A DNA stretch of 64,000 bases from Mantis religiosa (GCA_030765055.1 JAUKNK010000326.1:907501-971500), one strand, 5' to 3'; positions 44,920-59,329 are shown, counted from the stretch's first letter. Notes: generated from the sequence alone by a model not told the origin. Translations and numbers: made by a program.

Positions 44920-47639
44920 AAATCAATTACATAAAGCACCTTACATATTTAGAAACACTAGTATCTTAAATATTACATGAACTGAAACGTATTCAACACC
45001 TCTGACCTGACAGGTTTCTCTTTCCTGATATACATACGTGGTCACTAATTATTATTTTCTCTACTACCTTATGTTAAATACAGTAAATATTAAATTCCAG
45101 CAGAACTATGTATCGTTATTTCACGTCAAGCAACTTTTAGGAACTTTGAGTAAAACTGAAAGCATTATATAAAGGCCAAACGATCTTAGAGTAGCTTAGA
45201 CCAAAATTAAATGTCTTAAACAAGATATTTATATTGGGAACTTGTCAGTATTTTACACTTTGGAATTCTTATAGTGTTGTTGAAACGGCTATATTAATGT
45301 CGATTAAAATAACATATGCTTTAGATATCTTCATTACAAAGGAATTGGCACTACCTATTTTTTGGAATATCCTCGTAGTCCTCTTCATTCTAGGCGACAT
45401 TTGATTAACAAGTAAATCGTAGAGCTCAGCAAAATAGCATGACATAGAGTTAGACTTCCTTATAATATTCAATTTGTGTAGTACTTTATGGAATTAAACA
45501 TTTTAGGCATTCTCTGATATTTGCTAAGATAGACACCTAACTAAAATGTTCGTCACATAGCGACCTGCTCCTAAAACATTTGACTATCTCGTAAAGACTT
45601 GTATAGTATCATACTCCCCTTTATTCTAAAACACAATTATCAATATGTTAATGTTTATCTCGATAGACTCGATCGAGCAATAGATGTTTGTACCAATAAT
45701 CTCTACAGGAGTCATGTATTTTTATAAAGTTTTCAATGTCCGCATATGTATATGTGAGTGTTTCTCTACCACATACTGCAACCTATTCAAAACCAGAATG
45801 TCAAGATTTCACGTTTTGCCAATTTTGTTTCTATTGGGACTAGCAATTTTAATAAAATGTAATATTTAAATAACTTTCCTCATAAATATAACAAATAACG
45901 ATTGCACATTTACTACAGTTGCTCTCACAAATTTCTTCAGCTGAGAAGAGTTTTGTAAAAGTAGTAAACAAAATCTTAATACAAAAGTTCGTTTCTTATA
46001 CCATAAAATTTATATAAATACCTTCTCTGTGGAGCCAACCATTTCCTATATATCGCTTAGCAATTGATTGAATTTTCCAAAACTGACATATTTCTCCAAT
46101 GTTAAATCATTGTATACGTTTTCTCTCTAAGTCATGTAAGGAGAACAGAATTTCAACGTTCATCACATAGCGACAGTTAACTGTCACTTAAAGACTGCGT
46201 ACACAACAAATGTAGCATTATTTTGTTAGAATTAAGGAGATAGAATAGTACAATAGTTTAAATAGTAAAGAAGTTCATGTGACGTCATTTTAAACTTCTC
46301 ACTCACACGATTTGCTCCAGGACTGACTTCTAAGGAGTAAATCGTTTTAGTCCAAAAATGTAAATGCATTCCTTGCTTTTTATTGTTTTTCTGCATATTA
46401 GTTGTCTGTTTCTTCTATATCAACAATACAAAGTTGTGTGTATCTGAACTACAAGTTAACCGGTAAAACAACTCGAAACATTTGATCAAAGTACTGCATG
46501 TTTAATATAGCTGCTTGACAAATCTTGTATCTAGAATTTTCTGAAAACGGCATATGAAGTCCACTTCATTCTAAATAACTTCTGTATAACTTTGAAAATA
46601 ACAGTCATATTACACAAAAATGCGGAATATATGCCAAATAGTATCGGCCATTAGCGATTTTCGAAATGTTCGTCACACTTGGTTTAGATTTTCTAATGCG
46701 GTAAGTTCAATTCTTGTGTTACTCGTAGTTTAACGGAAATAGCATGGAACATGAAAGGCTGCATCTCTGTTTTTATTTTTAGCTTCAGCTACATTTAATC
46801 GTTCATATGTGACATTTGCTATATGTGTACATAATAATTACCTATAAATTATTTACTGATATATTTTAATGTTAGTTTATAATCACACGTTATGTCAATG
46901 TTATGTCATTTTACTACTTTTTCTAGGACATACTTTAACAACAGAAAATAGGTATTGCATTCCTCCCAAGTATTTTATAGAAAATATTTCGATATTTGTA
47001 TATTTTATAGAAATGATTAATTATGATGAAACGAGTTTATATTATACAAAAAATTCCTTTTATAGAAAAGGGAAAGTAGATATATAATTTACACCAAAAT
47101 TCTTTACCAATCATTGGCTGTACATATGACGTGAATAGGTTGAGTTATTTTATCATATCTTGCGACACCTTGTGACGTCTTATATCATAAATATGACTCA
47201 CTAAGATAGGGATTGGTGACATATGACATAAATGTGACGTCATGTGGTCAAATTGTAAGAGTGACAGCGGTAGGATAAGGGTAGCTGCACACCCATAAAA
47301 AATGACTGTAACTTATACTCTAGACCTTTTTACCACTAATTCGGGACACGACCTTATGCTACCATGAAAATAAATTAGAACAGTAATAGTCCAAAGTATC
47401 TTCAATGAAATCCGAAATATTTTAACAATAGCTTCCGCGATATCTAGATTATTGAAAATATCTCTCAAAGTGGGAGAGATTTCTCTACAAGTACTTGATA
47501 TACCCGCATAATTATTCTAAATGTCCTGACAGGAATACCGAGTACTTCTGAACGTTCCCAAAGTAGTTGTAAAAGCGCTCTGATCAGTCAATAAGGCGAA
47601 GACTTCCCTTAAATTGTGTCATATAGCATTAAGCTACCC
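44920..47639. other. Intergenic, weak internal repeats
   Basis: AT-rich with no coding signal. ATGTTCGTCACATAGCGAC-type blocks recur at 45547, 46158 and (partly) 46667. A TTACTCGTAGTTTAACGGAA block at 46719 resembles the repeat C block at 13094, so diverged repeat C-like sequence may extend here. Confidence 0.45.
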
Positions 47640-48689
47640 AAAAGTGACCCATAGTTTACATACCAGGGATGTAAGCACTCAAAATGTGTAAACACGATAC
47701 CAAACATTTACAAATTACGGAGAAATATCCAAAGTTAGATATGTATTACAGAGTCTAATTTGTAAGTTGCATTTATTCAATGTATCTGCACGTCTTTTTC
47801 TGCTACTTATGTGTAATGTTCTGTATCTGGTAAATCATTACATGTGTATGGACGAATCTTATTAACGAAACATGTGGATCCCTTTATAATGGTTAATTTA
47901 TGCTAATTTGTCAATAATTTCAGAGATATTTACTGTTGTTTCCAAATCTCTAATATCTTTGAATCTTTAAAATGTTAATATACATTACTTCCAACTTCAT
48001 GGTAATAACAATGATCTTGAAAGACAGGATGTAACAACACACTGTTAACTATTATTTCAGTCTCCTCTATTGCTCTTCTATAACAACTACATGTGTAATA
48101 TAACTGACAGCTATTATCTTAAACGTTAGGCAAATAGAAAAATAAGTTATGGTTTGCGAAAGCAGTGTGCATGTAGCATATTAAGCTGGTTTTGAAAACA
48201 TTTAGCAATAAGACACATTGCTTTAGTTATGTTGATTGTCCCCAAAAATTGGAAGAGCCAATTCCATTACCAACCGCCCATTTCTATCCAGAGATGTCAC
48301 AACATGTAATATGTTAAAGGAGCATACAGGATATGTCATTATTTACAAATTTTAGTAACTAATTTTAATTACGTGGTCTATGTAAAGTTGAGTTTTTAAT
48401 TATGTTTCATTTAGTAGGAATTAGAGGAGGCTTGAGTGTATACACAAAAAATTTCGAATTGACAATTGTTATATCTGAGAATGAAAGTCATCTAGATTAG
48501 ATATATATTTAAGCGTATCTCTGCATTGTGCTTCCTATTGATATACAATCAGAAGCTTATTTGGTGAATTTGCGGGATGTTTTGAGGTTGCATTTAATCT
48601 TTGAAGTGCTTTCTGTTCTTCTCACCATTGTTACCTGAGGCATACGATTCAAACATAATTGGCGTTTGTGACACGATTCAACATTTCTC
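47640..48689. repeat. Repeat segment D, copy 1
   Basis: Collinear with 61020-61890. Shared blocks include CATACCAGGGATGT, CCAAACATTTACAAATTACGG, GTATCTGGTAAATCATTACA, TTCATGGTAATAACAATGATC and GGAATTAGAGGMGGCTTGAG. D leads directly into A here. Confidence 0.82.
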
Positions 48690-49786
48690 TCATATTTGTG
48701 AACAGTGCTGTTGTGGAATATGAGGCACTATAAGTTTTTAACTGATATGTTTTAAGTTACATTCCAATTTTTAACTCTACCTGGTACGTACATTAAGCAA
48801 ATGGAGTATTACATTCCTCCCTTAAATGCGATATCAAGAATTCACTGGAATTATGTTCTGGACACAATGGATTAAAAAATGTGGAAGCACGTTTTTTAAG
48901 ACTGACAACACCATTCACTACAGGCAAAATTACGTTCAGATTTCCAGGAATGTGAGAAAGATTAACGACAGATTTTCCACATAAGCTACTGTTCAAATTC
49001 TATAAATCCTACTTTTCTATAAAAATGACGTTGGTTACACTGCAATGTCTGAAATCGAATAAAACGTATTCCTATTTAAGTTTTCTAGCAATATCCTGAA
49101 AATGCTCTACAATTGGATTACATTGTCATCGCTGGTAAACTGTTAAAGATAAACTCTTACTGCACAAAGAAGTGAAAGTGCTTAAACAGAAAATTTCCCT
49201 GTTTCGCTGTTTGTCCGAAATTACTAAAACTAAGATCTTCTCATTTATGAAATGGCTATTCAATTTTTTATATATGTTAGCCGTGCAGGCGTATGGAATG
49301 TTATATACATTAAAACATTTGACAATCACTTCAAACCTAACACTTTATGCTCATAATCTTCTTGTACCTAACAAAATACCAGTAAGTTGACGTTTACATG
49401 AGACAGACAGAGCAATAGACGTTTGTAATTTTACTGGAGATAAACTCAGTCTTACACAACAGACCAAGACTTTCAAAATGTATACGAATTCCACTCACAC
49501 GATCTGCTCAACTCATTCTTCAACAAATTACTGCTGCAGTGTCTTATGAGCTCATCTACTTCCTGTACATCAGCATGCAGAAATTAGCTGAACTTCCATG
49601 TTGTCAAATCTCCGTTATTATTTATATTTCTTACAGCCAGGTACAATGACTGACAAGCATTTTTAAACAATCTGATGTATATTTACTAGTAGGTGGGACT
49701 AAAATACATCAGACTTAACCGATTATAAAATATTTTAAGACGTGGTCTCTATGTTCCAGTTTTCTCATTTCATTGCCTTTGTGTAT

Positions 49787-50230
49787 TGTCGCGAGCATTG
49801 TTCGGGCCAGCCGCACAAAATGTGCCGCGCGGAGAGATAAGGGACGGATAGTGCAGCACGAAGGTGAAGAGCATGTGAAAAAGAATGAGGATAGCGCGGA
49901 GATAAAAGGCTTGTCGAAAGAAATAAAATTAGGTAACTGGAAAATTCTAGAAACATCTTGATTGATAGAGAACATTCCACAGACGTATGGAATTACGATT
50001 GGAGCCCCGATCGTGAGTGAGAGACAGAGTGTAATCCCAATGGGATCTTGTGCATGTAGCAGTGTTTTGAAAGTGAACTCTTGTTTGTGGTCAATGACCT
50101 TAAACATTGTATTTGTGTATGCTACGTACTTCTTCTACTATAAGGGTATACCAAAGTTTTGTTTCTACGGAAATAGCATTGTGAATTTCTGCAACTTTGG
50201 CTTTTAATTCTACTAATGCACCAAGTCACA
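49787..50230 (+). repeat. Solo LTR inside repeat A (copy 2)
   Basis: This is the counterpart of 9872-10317, with the same GTAT/GGAT flanks and TGTCGCGAGC and AAGTCACA ends. Confidence 0.65.
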
Positions 50231-50675
50231 GGATCAACACATCAGACCCAATTAGAACTTCCTATAGAGAATCTCCTAATTGTAACACCGACTTTACTGG
50301 CAGTAAAGTAGTGACCTCTGGTGACCGTAACGTTGACAACGAGGTTGTGTATTGACGAATTGAACAAATCTTTAGCAAATCGCGATCTTATTGAAATTTA
50401 AAATTGTTTAAAGATCAGTGAAGTTTATGTTACTAATAATTAAATTTGTGTAGTACGAATAGTAAAGTCAAACTTATAGATACACTGTGTATTAACAAGT
50501 AGTTCATATATGTATAAGATTCAAGGAGTGACAATTTAAAAACCTAAAGCGTTGTCGTTAGTAGTAGCTGTTGTCCGCCTGTTGTGTGAGCGATGTTGAC
50601 GACCTCGTAGGTGTGATCGAGACTGAACCGATGTGTTGAATTAATTATTCCAAAGATATGGACTGCTAGCTTATT

Positions 50676-51200
50676 TCAATGCTTTGGCTGCCAAGGCGAC
50701 GACTTTGTCCAACGGAATTTCCCTTTGTGTTTGTAGAATATCCTGTACTTGCCTATAGGAAGACGCTTGATCCATAACTGCCTCGGGAGGTTGTCCTGGA
50801 TCTGTACAGCTTTGACTAAAGATCGGAGATGGTGAAAGAACTTGGAAAGCTTTCTGTCCCCAAGTTCTTCTTCCATGAGGATTTGCCGCACTCTCTGTCC
50901 GTCAGAGAGTGATAGTCGACGGACGAGTTCAGTTCTTAAATGTAAATACGCATCCTGAACTGGAGGATTGATGATGATATCCTCTAACTCTCCGGTAAAT
51001 CGACTGTCAAACTTCGAAACTATATGTGTCATCTTGTGTTATGTCAGCGACACTGACCTGGGCTTCTGCTTGGACGAACCAGAGCGGCTCACTGTTACAC
51101 TGACCTGTGATTGTAATAGGTCTGATGAAGCAAGCGCTTGCTGTTGTAATTGTTGCTGAAACTGTTGATTTGGTAGCTAGAGTTCTCTTATTTGAATTAC
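50676..51200 (-). pseudogene. Gypsy-type gag remnant, copy 2 (better preserved)
   Basis: A 118-codon minus-strand frame (51032-50676) has THIVSKFDSRFTGELED, then AYLHLRTELVRRL, then QRVRQILMEEELGDRKLSKF, then QLWIKRLP. This is the central Gag homology of a Gypsy lineage distinct from elements 1 and 2. Upstream, in another frame, PLWFVQAEAQVSVADITQDD (near 51070) supplies the N-terminal W-F-x-Q-x-E part. Only gag is visible. Copy 1 lies at 11520-12110. Because both copies are frame-broken, nothing suggests a domesticated gene. Confidence 0.68.
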
Positions 51201-51269
51201 CCAACTTAAATAACTGCTTCAAACAATAACTGTATATTGATAACAGCATTAAGATATACATATTCATTC

Positions 51270-51815
51270 ATTCATATATTCAAGCAGCTGGCGGCTGACT
51301 GAGGGTCAGCACGATATGTGTCATTCGTGTACCTGTCCTACACGGACTTAACCACTTAATGACAGGAAATGTGGGGTTTTGCAGGTTGGTGGTTTAAGAT
51401 TAGGTAGTTGAGAAGAAGGGAGGTAGCCGTAGCTCCTCATGGTAGCCAACTCGGTTGCAACGCTATGTGAGCACCGCTGGTGTGATAATTTTAGGAAGAG
51501 TTTAATTAAGAAAGTCTATTAATTTCAAACCGCGGGGAAGCCGGTAGAGCTTGTAGCGTCTTTCGGAGGTTCTACAGTTCCCTAGAGACCTAACCAGGGC
51601 GGTCTGATGTTGAGGCAAACTCACGTAGAATTTTGTGGCCCGGCGCCTAATGACATCTTCCACATAGTGCAGACATGAGGCTTCATGAAGGTATCTCACG
51701 GGAAACCTCCAGCAAACAGAATAGATGGCCCTAAGACATCTATTTTGTACACGCTGAATTTGTCGCAGATTGGTTCCTGCGGCCATGCCCCAGATCTCAC
51801 AAGTATAAAGCATGA
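51270..51815 (-). mobile_element. 5'-truncated Jockey LINE 3' end
   Basis: The minus-strand frame 51813-51502 reads LYTCEIWGMAA, then QRVQNRCLRAIYSV, then YLHEASCLHYVEDVIRRRA, homologous to 30710-30990 of the 27-kb LINE (same thumb and C-terminal segment). About 230 bp of 3' UTR follow and end in a GAATGAATGAAT-type tail (51268-51282). Its 3' UTR differs from that LINE, so it is a related family. The site is uninterrupted in A+B copy 1 (near 12180). Confidence 0.75.
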
Positions 51816-52533
51816 TTACATAGTTTTGCTGTTTTGTATCTCTGTATCTGTTACTATGGCGGTGATCGTCGATGCTAGTTGCTGCAGTGCTGCCCTCTCG
51901 TTCTGCTGGTGTTAATATATAGTACGAGCTCTCGCCACAACGTCATTACTACAATATTCAATATTAACTATTATGTTACAGTGATACATTAGTAAAAGTT
52001 AATACAGGAATTTTTAATACACTTCTCCTGATAAGTATTTGGGCTAAAAGATATCTTGAGGTCTGGAAACTTTGTAGCCAACATTTGATAATGCTTCTGT
52101 AGCTCTGTAGGTAGTATCTAACCGTTCCAATGACTAAACATTATTAATAAATATTTGATGCAAGTTGAAAATTTATTTTTAATATATATGTGTTTAATAA
52201 ATAACAAGAATGGTATCCATTGCAAAAAGGTTGAGACGTACTGGCATAAGCCAAGTGAAAGCTGGTTTAAAAAGTGTTTCATTTTGTATCATATATAATT
52301 ACCCCTGCTTTGTTTTCCATATTGTTGTTCACACTGCCTGCATACTAAAATATGTGTCTTATGTTAACTTTTGTACATATATATGCTATTAAACCTTATA
52401 CCTCTGGACATGTTCAATGTTCACAGCCTTTTCTGGCTACAAGGGAACCTACTGAACGCAAATCAATCTAATCTAATTTAATAAGGCGGGTTAATTACAA
52501 TCGGACAGAGAGACAGACTGAGTGTTTTAAATC

Positions 52534-52659
52534 CACCGCCACCGCCACCGCCACCGCAAACGCCACCGCCACCGCCACCGCCACCGCCACCACCACCGCC
52601 ACCACCACCACCACCACCACCACCACCACCACCACCACCACCACCACCACCACCACCAC
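52534..52659 (+). repeat. (CCACCG)n to (CCA)n microsatellite
   Basis: 126 bp of hexamer grading into pure CCA trinucleotides, directly after the left duplication. Confidence 0.95.
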
Positions 52660-53940
52660 TACTCCTATCGACCCATCTGTCTCCTGAATGTACTGGGTAA
52701 ACTCTTTGAACGTCTGGTACTGGGACGCCTCATTAGTCAAATCGAACGCACCGGTGGATTAGCTGAAGCACAACACGGCTTTCGCACGGGACGGTCCACA
52801 CTTACCGCCCTGAGGAAGGTGCAGGAACTAGCGGAGGGCGTCCAATCACAACCCGCGGCCGACGTCCCAAGTGTGCTCTTGTCACCCTTGATGCCCGAAA
52901 TGCCTTCAATTCTGCACCATGGGGAGGCATTTTATCGGAGCTCAGTTCACGGCAGATAGTACCATATATCTATAATCTGCTGGCCAGTTACTTAGACGAT
53001 CGGTTGCTGCTCGTAGGCAGTCACAGTCAAATGTACATGACCTGCGGTGTCCCACAGGGCTCAGTATTGAGCCCCACCCTGTGGAACGTCTACTTTGATG
53101 GAATTCTGAGATCACCTATACACCCAGGGGTCACGCTTACAGCCTACGCAGACGACCTCGCCCTCACTATAATTGCCCCTGATGCAGTCTCTCTGGAACT
53201 AGCTGGCAATGAAGCTCTGGCAGAACTAGATCGCTCCCTGACAGCCAAGAAATTAGGATTGGTGCCCCACAAGACAGAAGTAGTACTGCAGGTGGGTGGC
53301 AGGAAGGTCCCAGCTGTCAACCTCCAGCTTGGTACCTTGGTCACCCGGAGTCAGGATTCCCTGAAATACTTAGGTATACATCTAGCCCGAAATATGTATA
53401 TGGGTACTCACGTACGCTCTATTGTTACGAAAGCCAGCGTAGCCGTCGCGCATTTAAGTAGAATAATGCCGAATATAGGAGGCCCTAAGGAAACCAGTCG
53501 CAGAATTCGCTTCTCAGTTGTCTCCTCTATCCTGCTCTATGGTGTGAGCATCTGGCAAAAGGCACTTGACCGCAAATTGTATACTACTCAGCTCCTCAGC
53601 GTGCAGCGCAAGGTTGCGATACGAATCACCAGCGCGTATCGGACCACTTCAACCAAGGCATTACTGGTGTTGGCCAGAACGCCCCCTGTTACTTTGTTGG
53701 CCCAAGCGTGCCTCTTAAGGGAACGGACTGAGACACGCAGAGCCGAGGCCCGGCAGCAGCTATTGGAAGAGTGGCAGGAGTTATGGGACATGAACGACGG
53801 AACCGCCCGCTGGACACGACGTTTAATCCGCAATATTACACCTTGGTATACGCGCAGAAGGGGAGGCGTCAACTTCTACCTCACCCAGTTCGTCACAGGA
53901 CATGGATGTTTTAGCCTGAGCCGCCTTTCGTAAGATTTTT
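52660..53940 (+). pseudogene. LINE reverse transcriptase (LOA/R1-like), 5'- and 3'-truncated
   Basis: The fragment begins at the RPICLLN-equivalent (near 52672) and continues FERLVLGRLI, then GFRTGRSTLTAL (52780). An ARNAFNSAPWGG-type block (near 52890, other frame; the usual catalytic Asp stands just before ARNAF) follows. From 53004 a 309-codon frame carries GVPQGSVLSPTLWNVYFDGIL, YADDLALTI (YADD kept), KYLGIHLARNMYM and a thumb, and ends at VTGHGCFSLSRLS near 53933, where the homology stops before the C-terminal knuckle. NAFNSAPW and GHGCF are typical of LOA/R1-group LINEs. One frameshift lies near 52870-52880. No endonuclease is present. Confidence 0.83.
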
Positions 53941-53950
53941 CCCCTGTATA

Positions 53951-54265
<315 letters not shown>

Positions 54266-54277
54266 GTGTTTTAAATC

Positions 54278-57200
54278 ACTAAGGACATAACATTTATTTA
54301 CCTCAGCTTTATTTTCCTGTGATTTACAACACTGTCTAGTGGACTATATCGGAACTATAAACACACAAATTGTATGTGATTGCATGACTCACAACCAATA
54401 TTTCGAATAAATAAAAAACAGTCGTTACATAACCAACTATCTTCCAAGAATGCAATCATACCAACCTGCGGAGACAATCCTCTACATTAACACAGCAGTG
54501 AGAGTACTTTCTTGTTTTCTGTAAAGAGTTTCTAACAATATTACCAAATATCATATGTATATAATACGACATATAATAATATGTGTATAATAAGACATAT
54601 AGTGAGGCGCTTGTTAACTAACAGTTCGGTCTACTATGTCCCTCTTGTATATAAAACGAAATACGTAATTAAACTGTTTGTATAAACGTTTACATAAACT
54701 TGTAGCAAGTACACAAGTATTAATAGAAGACTGAGTTAAGAAAGTTGTGGGAGTGTAATACATCAACCTAACCTCGTAAATATATATTATATAGGACACC
54801 ACGTCATTAAAGTTATCTGGGTTGTACAGTGCAGCTGATGTTTTGATTGACAATGAATGGAATAATCAATGCTTTGACGGGCGTCACCTTACTGTCCATA
54901 GATGGCTCTGCAAGCTATAGATTATCTTGCAGTATGAGATTTCTAAATAAATACAATGTCTTATAGCAGATTATAATTGTGTTGACGAGCTATAGCTTAT
55001 AATTAGTTGATTCTTCCGGATTAGGAGGGAAAAGTGTCTAATGCATATATTTAAGCAATAGCAACCGAACAAATATTTATTTTTGGGAGGGGAAGTATCC
55101 TAAACTTAGTATATCACTTAACATTTCAACATCGTTTTTTATAGGTACATTACCAATTCCAGGATAAAATGCTTTATATTTTCATGTTAAATCCAAAAGC
55201 ATTTGAAGTATCATATTGAAAAGCGCACCATGTACAAAGAGATATAACAAATGAATAATTACTCCAAAACTAGATTTATAATAGAGGTTTTCCTTATTTT
55301 GCACTTTTGAGCGTGATATCTGTTACAATGTTACAGACACAATCTGCGTTTCGCTTGTGAAAAACCTTGTTTTTGTAGAGTCTATGGTAAAACCATACGT
55401 GGTGTAACGCGTTACCAGGTGACGTAGGTCGTAGTTTGTTTTTTCCCTCTCGTCCGTAGAGCAGAGATCAGGCCAGATGGCTCTGTACTTCTCGATGAGA
55501 GTTTGAAGTAAATCTCGTAGGGCTTGGTATTTGGTAGCCAAAACTGCATTTTGATGTCGTCAATGGTTAATACATATCTTAGTCTTCAGTGTGCTAGGTT
55601 CCCAATGCCTAGAATCCTTTTCAAGTAACGAGCTCTGACTTTGTCTATTGTTATCATATCACTGGTGGCTACAGATCTCTTAAACCACCTTATAGAGATC
55701 ATGTCATGGTGCTGTGAGGCCTGTGTACCCATGACTGGTCACCATACCCAATTTTAGCCACTGAGAACCATCATTGTCATTGTGGAAGTTATCGTCAGAT
55801 TTTGTGCTTCTGCTAAGCTGTGTCCTAAGGCCAACACTGCCTGCTATTTCTCACTCTTATTGAAACCTCGATCATGTGTGCCGCATTGGTAACAATATAC
55901 TTCATTGTGTTTAACTTTTATACAATTCTGACAGTTTGGGAATAAACCATTGAATTACACGTAACTTTTGCACCAAGTGTGTGTCAGAAATAGTCCAGGA
56001 AACAGTAACAGTTTTAGAAATGAACGTTTAACATAAAATGTAATTAACGATGGCTTAAAACAAGAATCTCGTTTATGTTCAGTGTTTCACACTTATATGA
56101 GCCATATTGTTAGAAAATTAAAAGACCTACCAGCAGGAATAAATATAAATATAATAATGCATTAAGTTTGCCATTCTATGCATATTACTTAATAGTACAA
56201 GGCAGAGAGGACAATCTACAAAGAAGTGTGCACAGGTTAGAGAAACTGATCCGGAATTATGGTTTAAATATAACAGCAGAAAGGTAAAAGATCGTAGCAT
56301 TTATTGGAAACAGAAGTAAGACATGGAAGACAGTCTTAAACAATAAGGTCTTGCAATAGGTGAGAACATTTAATTACGTGATATGCAATGTAACCTTTAA
56401 AACGAATAATGAAGAGATAGGTAAAAAAATGAGCAAATTTGAACATAGGCTTTCAATAATAGCTCGACCCTCGCAAAGAAAAACCCGGAAACGTTACAAC
56501 TGTTAAAGTTCTACTGTAAGACCAGGAGACAAAAGAATGGAGCCAAATAAACGCGATAGAAATGAAGTATCTGCGAGCAGTGAAACGATTTAAGGACAAG
56601 ATAATATTAGAAATGAAGAAGTAAGGAAGGAATTAAATATATATTCGTTAACAGAAAATATACAAATAAATAGAAAAGCCATATGTAAAACCTGATAACT
56701 GCCGTATTCCATTAGTCATAGAAATATAAACATCTGGTAATAGAACTATAGGAAGACGAGGCCGAACAGAAGTATTGTCCTAAACCATGGAGAGTTGACG
56801 ATATTTGTAGAAAGGGTTATGTTACATATTTACAATGTAATTTACTATCCTACAAAATCCTTATCCAACTGTGAGGTTTAATTATTCCATATTTATATCT
56901 CTTACGGTTTACTAGTAACAGGAAACATGTTCACAACAAAGAGAACTTCTAGCAACACTCCGGGATATACCCTTCTGTCATTAAATTATATAAAATATAT
57001 ACTATTTTACTAGAAATATTCTAGCCATTTATAAACAATTAAATTTATATGAACCTTTACCATTAAACGGTAGTTTGGAATGATTGTGTACAAAGTACTC
57101 CGTGTCATATACTTATAAGATGCCAAACTGAAATATAAAATTTAACCACTTTGCTTTAGAATTACTTTATTCACAAACACACAGACTTTGTTCCTTTTTG

Positions 57201-57880
57201 GCATCTCAAAACGTGTATTTACACTGAACTCCCTTAATTGCTCTAAGTATGCAACACAAAGAAAATGTTAGTTAAAACAGCTGATATATTCTCCTGATTA
57301 GATTACATTCATTTACTTATACATTTATATGTACTGTTTGACTTTAATTCACAAATGTTCCAAACGCTACGAGGGCATTCAGCTGTTTACCTTCGGAAAT
57401 ACTCGGCCATGGAATAATTAAGGATATTTAATATGATTTTAATACATGGAAAATCTTACAGTATTGTAATTTTGTGGACAATATTTATCACAATCACTTT
57501 CAAAATAATCTAGAAGTCTTATGTTACACTAGAGAAGCTGAAAACCTTCCTTTGACATCCGCAAGTCAACTTTTTTGTATATACGGTTCAGAGCTAAAGT
57601 CTCAAATGCAGTTTCACTGTATTATTGTGAATTTTTCACCACTCTGACATCATATTAATAAAATTGTTACAAGAATTATAATAACAACGTCAAAAAAGAC
57701 TTTCAAACCAAGGAATCCTCACCCAGGAGAGCATTTTCTCTTACATTACCGACTTCAATACTTATTTGCAACTTTAACGTTTTATATTTATAGACAAACT
57801 GGCAGGCGTACTTGCAGCAGTCATGGAAACATTTAGAGTTAGTTTTACAAGATCTACAACGTCCTGTAGTAAAGTATGTC
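54278..57880. repeat. Repeat unit C, copy 3
   Basis: The most continuous C copy, collinear with 12530-17590 minus the insertions there. Anchors include ACTAAGGACATAAC (54278), AGATGGCTCTGC (54900), TTTGAGCGTGATATC (55307), GTCAATGGTTAATACATATC (55559), ACTTATAAGATGCCAAACTG (57112) and the CCAGGAGAGCATTTTCTCTTA block (57722). It has an extra ~200 bp at about 57430-57640. Confidence 0.86.
56150..56800 (+). pseudogene. LINE reverse transcriptase C-terminal remnant in repeat C, copy 3
   Basis: The third copy of the segment at 16060-16700. It keeps IVQGREDNLQRSVHRLEKLI, then YGLNIT, then NRSKTWKTVL, and FNY..CNVTFKTNNEE with stops. Where other copies are damaged this one often reads through, so the three together define the ancestral LINE segment. 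Confidence 0.65.
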
Positions 57881-59329
57881 ATACTTTTTACATGATCAGT
57901 GCATAAGAAAGCAGTAAGACAAAATCATAGAATTAGATAAGAAGATTGTCCCAACAGATCGCTAAATAATGTCCATTTAGCTGATTTTTGTTGTATTTAG
58001 CTCCTGTGTTCCTGCATTTAGCATTATTTACAATGACTCTCTTTGACTTGTACTATTTGGTAATGTTTTAATGGCCGTTCTCGATACGTTGTTTTGTTTT
58101 GGTACAAATGTATTCTATTCCCTTATGACTTAACGTTTATTAACCAAACCTAACCCAACAACACCTCCTCCTTGACGTAGACCTAAGTTAGAGCATTTCT
58201 CCCCGATATGTTGACTTTAGCCATTTTATAATCTATTCAAAACCTTCGGATGCATCCTCTCCAAATTCTCACATATCATTATTTTACTATTCCTTTATCT
58301 GCTTGTCCAGGGCATTTTGAGTCAGTAATACAGTTCTTTATGCCCTTCTTCCAAATTTTGATAGATGTTTTATCATATTACAAAGTAGCTTGCAGCTTTT
58401 TCTTATGTATTTTCGATTACTGCTATTAGTATTCTCTAAATTACAAGATGTGTCTAATGAACACTAACCTATAAACACTTCAATATCAGTAGTTAGAATA
58501 CCATTAGCGATTGTTTTAAACCTGTTATGAGCAAGGATAAATACATAGAAAGCTAAAGTTAAATAAAACTGTGAAAAATAGTACTTCAAAACAAAGACAC
58601 GGTTAGTTGAGGTTAGGTAAGACTTAAAAATTTGTTGACCCTACTCGAGATGTTATCAGATGTAGGAGATAGAATATTTACAAAATATTAATAAACCTCA
58701 ATATAATACTGTAACAATTCACAGACTATACATCATAAGTACTTCAACAACAAAGACTATAGTGAATTTCAAATGTTTGTCCTTTAGGTCTATCAGACAG
58801 ATAATCCGAGTCTTTGTGCTTTGCTAAATTGCATTTCACGTTTCTGAGCAGGAAAATAATGTTTATTTTTTATAATAAATGGTGAGGTACTGATTCATAT
58901 GTATTTAACCTCAAATAACGTTCACAAAGCACGCCTATTACATAATGAACCATCAGCTACGAAAGACGAGTACCTTACAACATGAAAAAATCCTAGATCT
59001 ACATATGCTTTACTACAATAAACTTGAGTTCATATATTTTGTAAAATATCTCTTAACACCTTTGCGATATTTATATTGACATATAATCAATTTAAGTTCT
59101 AATTTTGTAGTAAGGTCTTTGAGATCTTCGCTTACAAGTATTTCATATTTAACATTGAAATTCAAAACCCGAAAAATCTTTCTACCAATGTGTTATACTA
59201 ACAATTTATGTTGACATAAATACTTTAACAGATTTAAATACAACATTCCCATATAGAAATCAGGGTAAAGGATGTCTACTGTCTTGGAAATTATGATTCT
59301 ACATATAATTTTAGCATATGATTTTTGTT
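57881..59329. other. Intergenic, nothing recognised
   Basis: AT-rich with no coding homology that I can see. A CCAAACCTAACCCAAC block near 58146 is short and does not form an array. Confidence 0.5.

Larger units (their letters stand above)
48690..52521. repeat. Repeat segment A+B, copy 2
   Basis: This is the partner of 8776-12509 and leads into the start of a C unit (TTACAATCGGACAGAGAGAC at 52496). It lacks the LTR-like insertion of copy 1 and instead has a LINE fragment at about 51270-51815. Confidence 0.84.

Noticed and set aside
52495..52740. Frame with a long poly-Val run
   Set aside because: It is translation of the (CCA)n microsatellite. The same applies to 53823-54067 (Cys-Val) and 63313-63577.
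55323..55541. 72-codon minus-strand frame with relatives near 14700, 32500 and 60750
   Set aside because: The frame is broken differently in each copy, with no sign of purifying selection. It was treated as repeat C sequence.
58140..58165. CCTAACC-like block, considered as telomeric repeat
   Set aside because: Only one or two irregular units are present and no array. It is a chance match in AT-rich sequence.
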